Positions 14,827 to 14,849 of a stretch of DNA of 14,849 bases are shown piece by piece (within the stretch, counting starts at the first letter, position 1; every line of letters starts with the position of its first letter). Origin of the DNA: Burkholderiales bacterium (GTDB taxonomy: Bacteria > Pseudomonadota > Gammaproteobacteria > Burkholderiales > Usitatibacteraceae). Both the position numbers and the translations under genes were made by a program. Location of the stretch: assembly GCA_017880705.1 (NCBI GenBank), contig JADGRS010000027.1, forward strand, positions 1 to 14,849, written 5' to 3'. Below the pieces are notes generated by a model. The model was not told the origin of the DNA, did not search any database, and was given only the letters and a program-made list of their open reading frames with translations.

Positions 14827-14849
14827 ATGATTCCCGGCGAAATGAGAGT
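14827..14849 (+). CDS. ureB: urease beta subunit UreB (first codons only)
   Basis: Only seven complete codons and part of an eighth are present. They read MIPGEMR and then GT of a likely valine. MIPGE is the near-universal start of bacterial UreB and the gene is expected here after ureA. No SD-like purine run precedes the ATG; the 20 bases upstream are pyrimidine-rich. The gene continues beyond the window. Confidence 0.85.

Overview
The window looks like chromosomal DNA of a high-G+C betaproteobacterium (Burkholderiales or Nitrosomonadales type). The reasons are the urtABCDE-ureDAB order, the protein sequences, the dense G/C-ending codons and the short SD sequences. The placement comes from recognising protein families, not from a search. 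Every gene sits in a compact run, and the long antisense reading frames are by-products of the base composition.

Left part (1-6633): a minus-strand pair, hydroxypyruvate isomerase (hyi, 1939-2715) followed with a 4-base ATGA overlap by a very long MFS-transporter reading frame (1942 to beyond base 1). The MFS part ends near residue 400. In the same frame come a DUF4019-like segment and at least 160 residues I do not recognise, so this frame is the most unusual protein in the window. Divergent from hyi is an Atm1-type ABC exporter (2761-4548). Its last nine bases are also the end of a convergent alpha/beta hydrolase (4540-5328). The hydrolase lies 6 bases behind an O-acetylhomoserine sulfhydrylase gene, metY (5335-6633).

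Middle (6634-7864): a divergent AT-rich promoter region, then a PBP7-type DD-peptidase (6738-7637) and a likely intrinsic terminator. The following 227-base gap holds what looks like a complete nitrogen-control module for the urea genes: an NtrC-type dyad (7679-7695), two perfect palindromes, and a -24/-12 sigma-54 promoter (7782-7797) ahead of urtA.

Right part (7865-14849): urtABCDE encodes a high-affinity urea ABC importer, with binding protein, two LivHM-type permeases and two ATPases. It runs directly into the urease genes ureD, ureA and the first codons of ureB. Imported urea would be hydrolysed to ammonia by the urease made from the same transcript. A 13-bp perfect stem-loop separates urtA from urtB. 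A 130-base inverted-repeat element with 33-base arms sits between ureA and ureB, where almost no spacer is expected.

The strongest candidates for something new are the MFS-DUF4019-unknown fusion at the left edge and the inverted-repeat element inside the urease operon. The nitrogen-control region is a coherent regulatory prediction.
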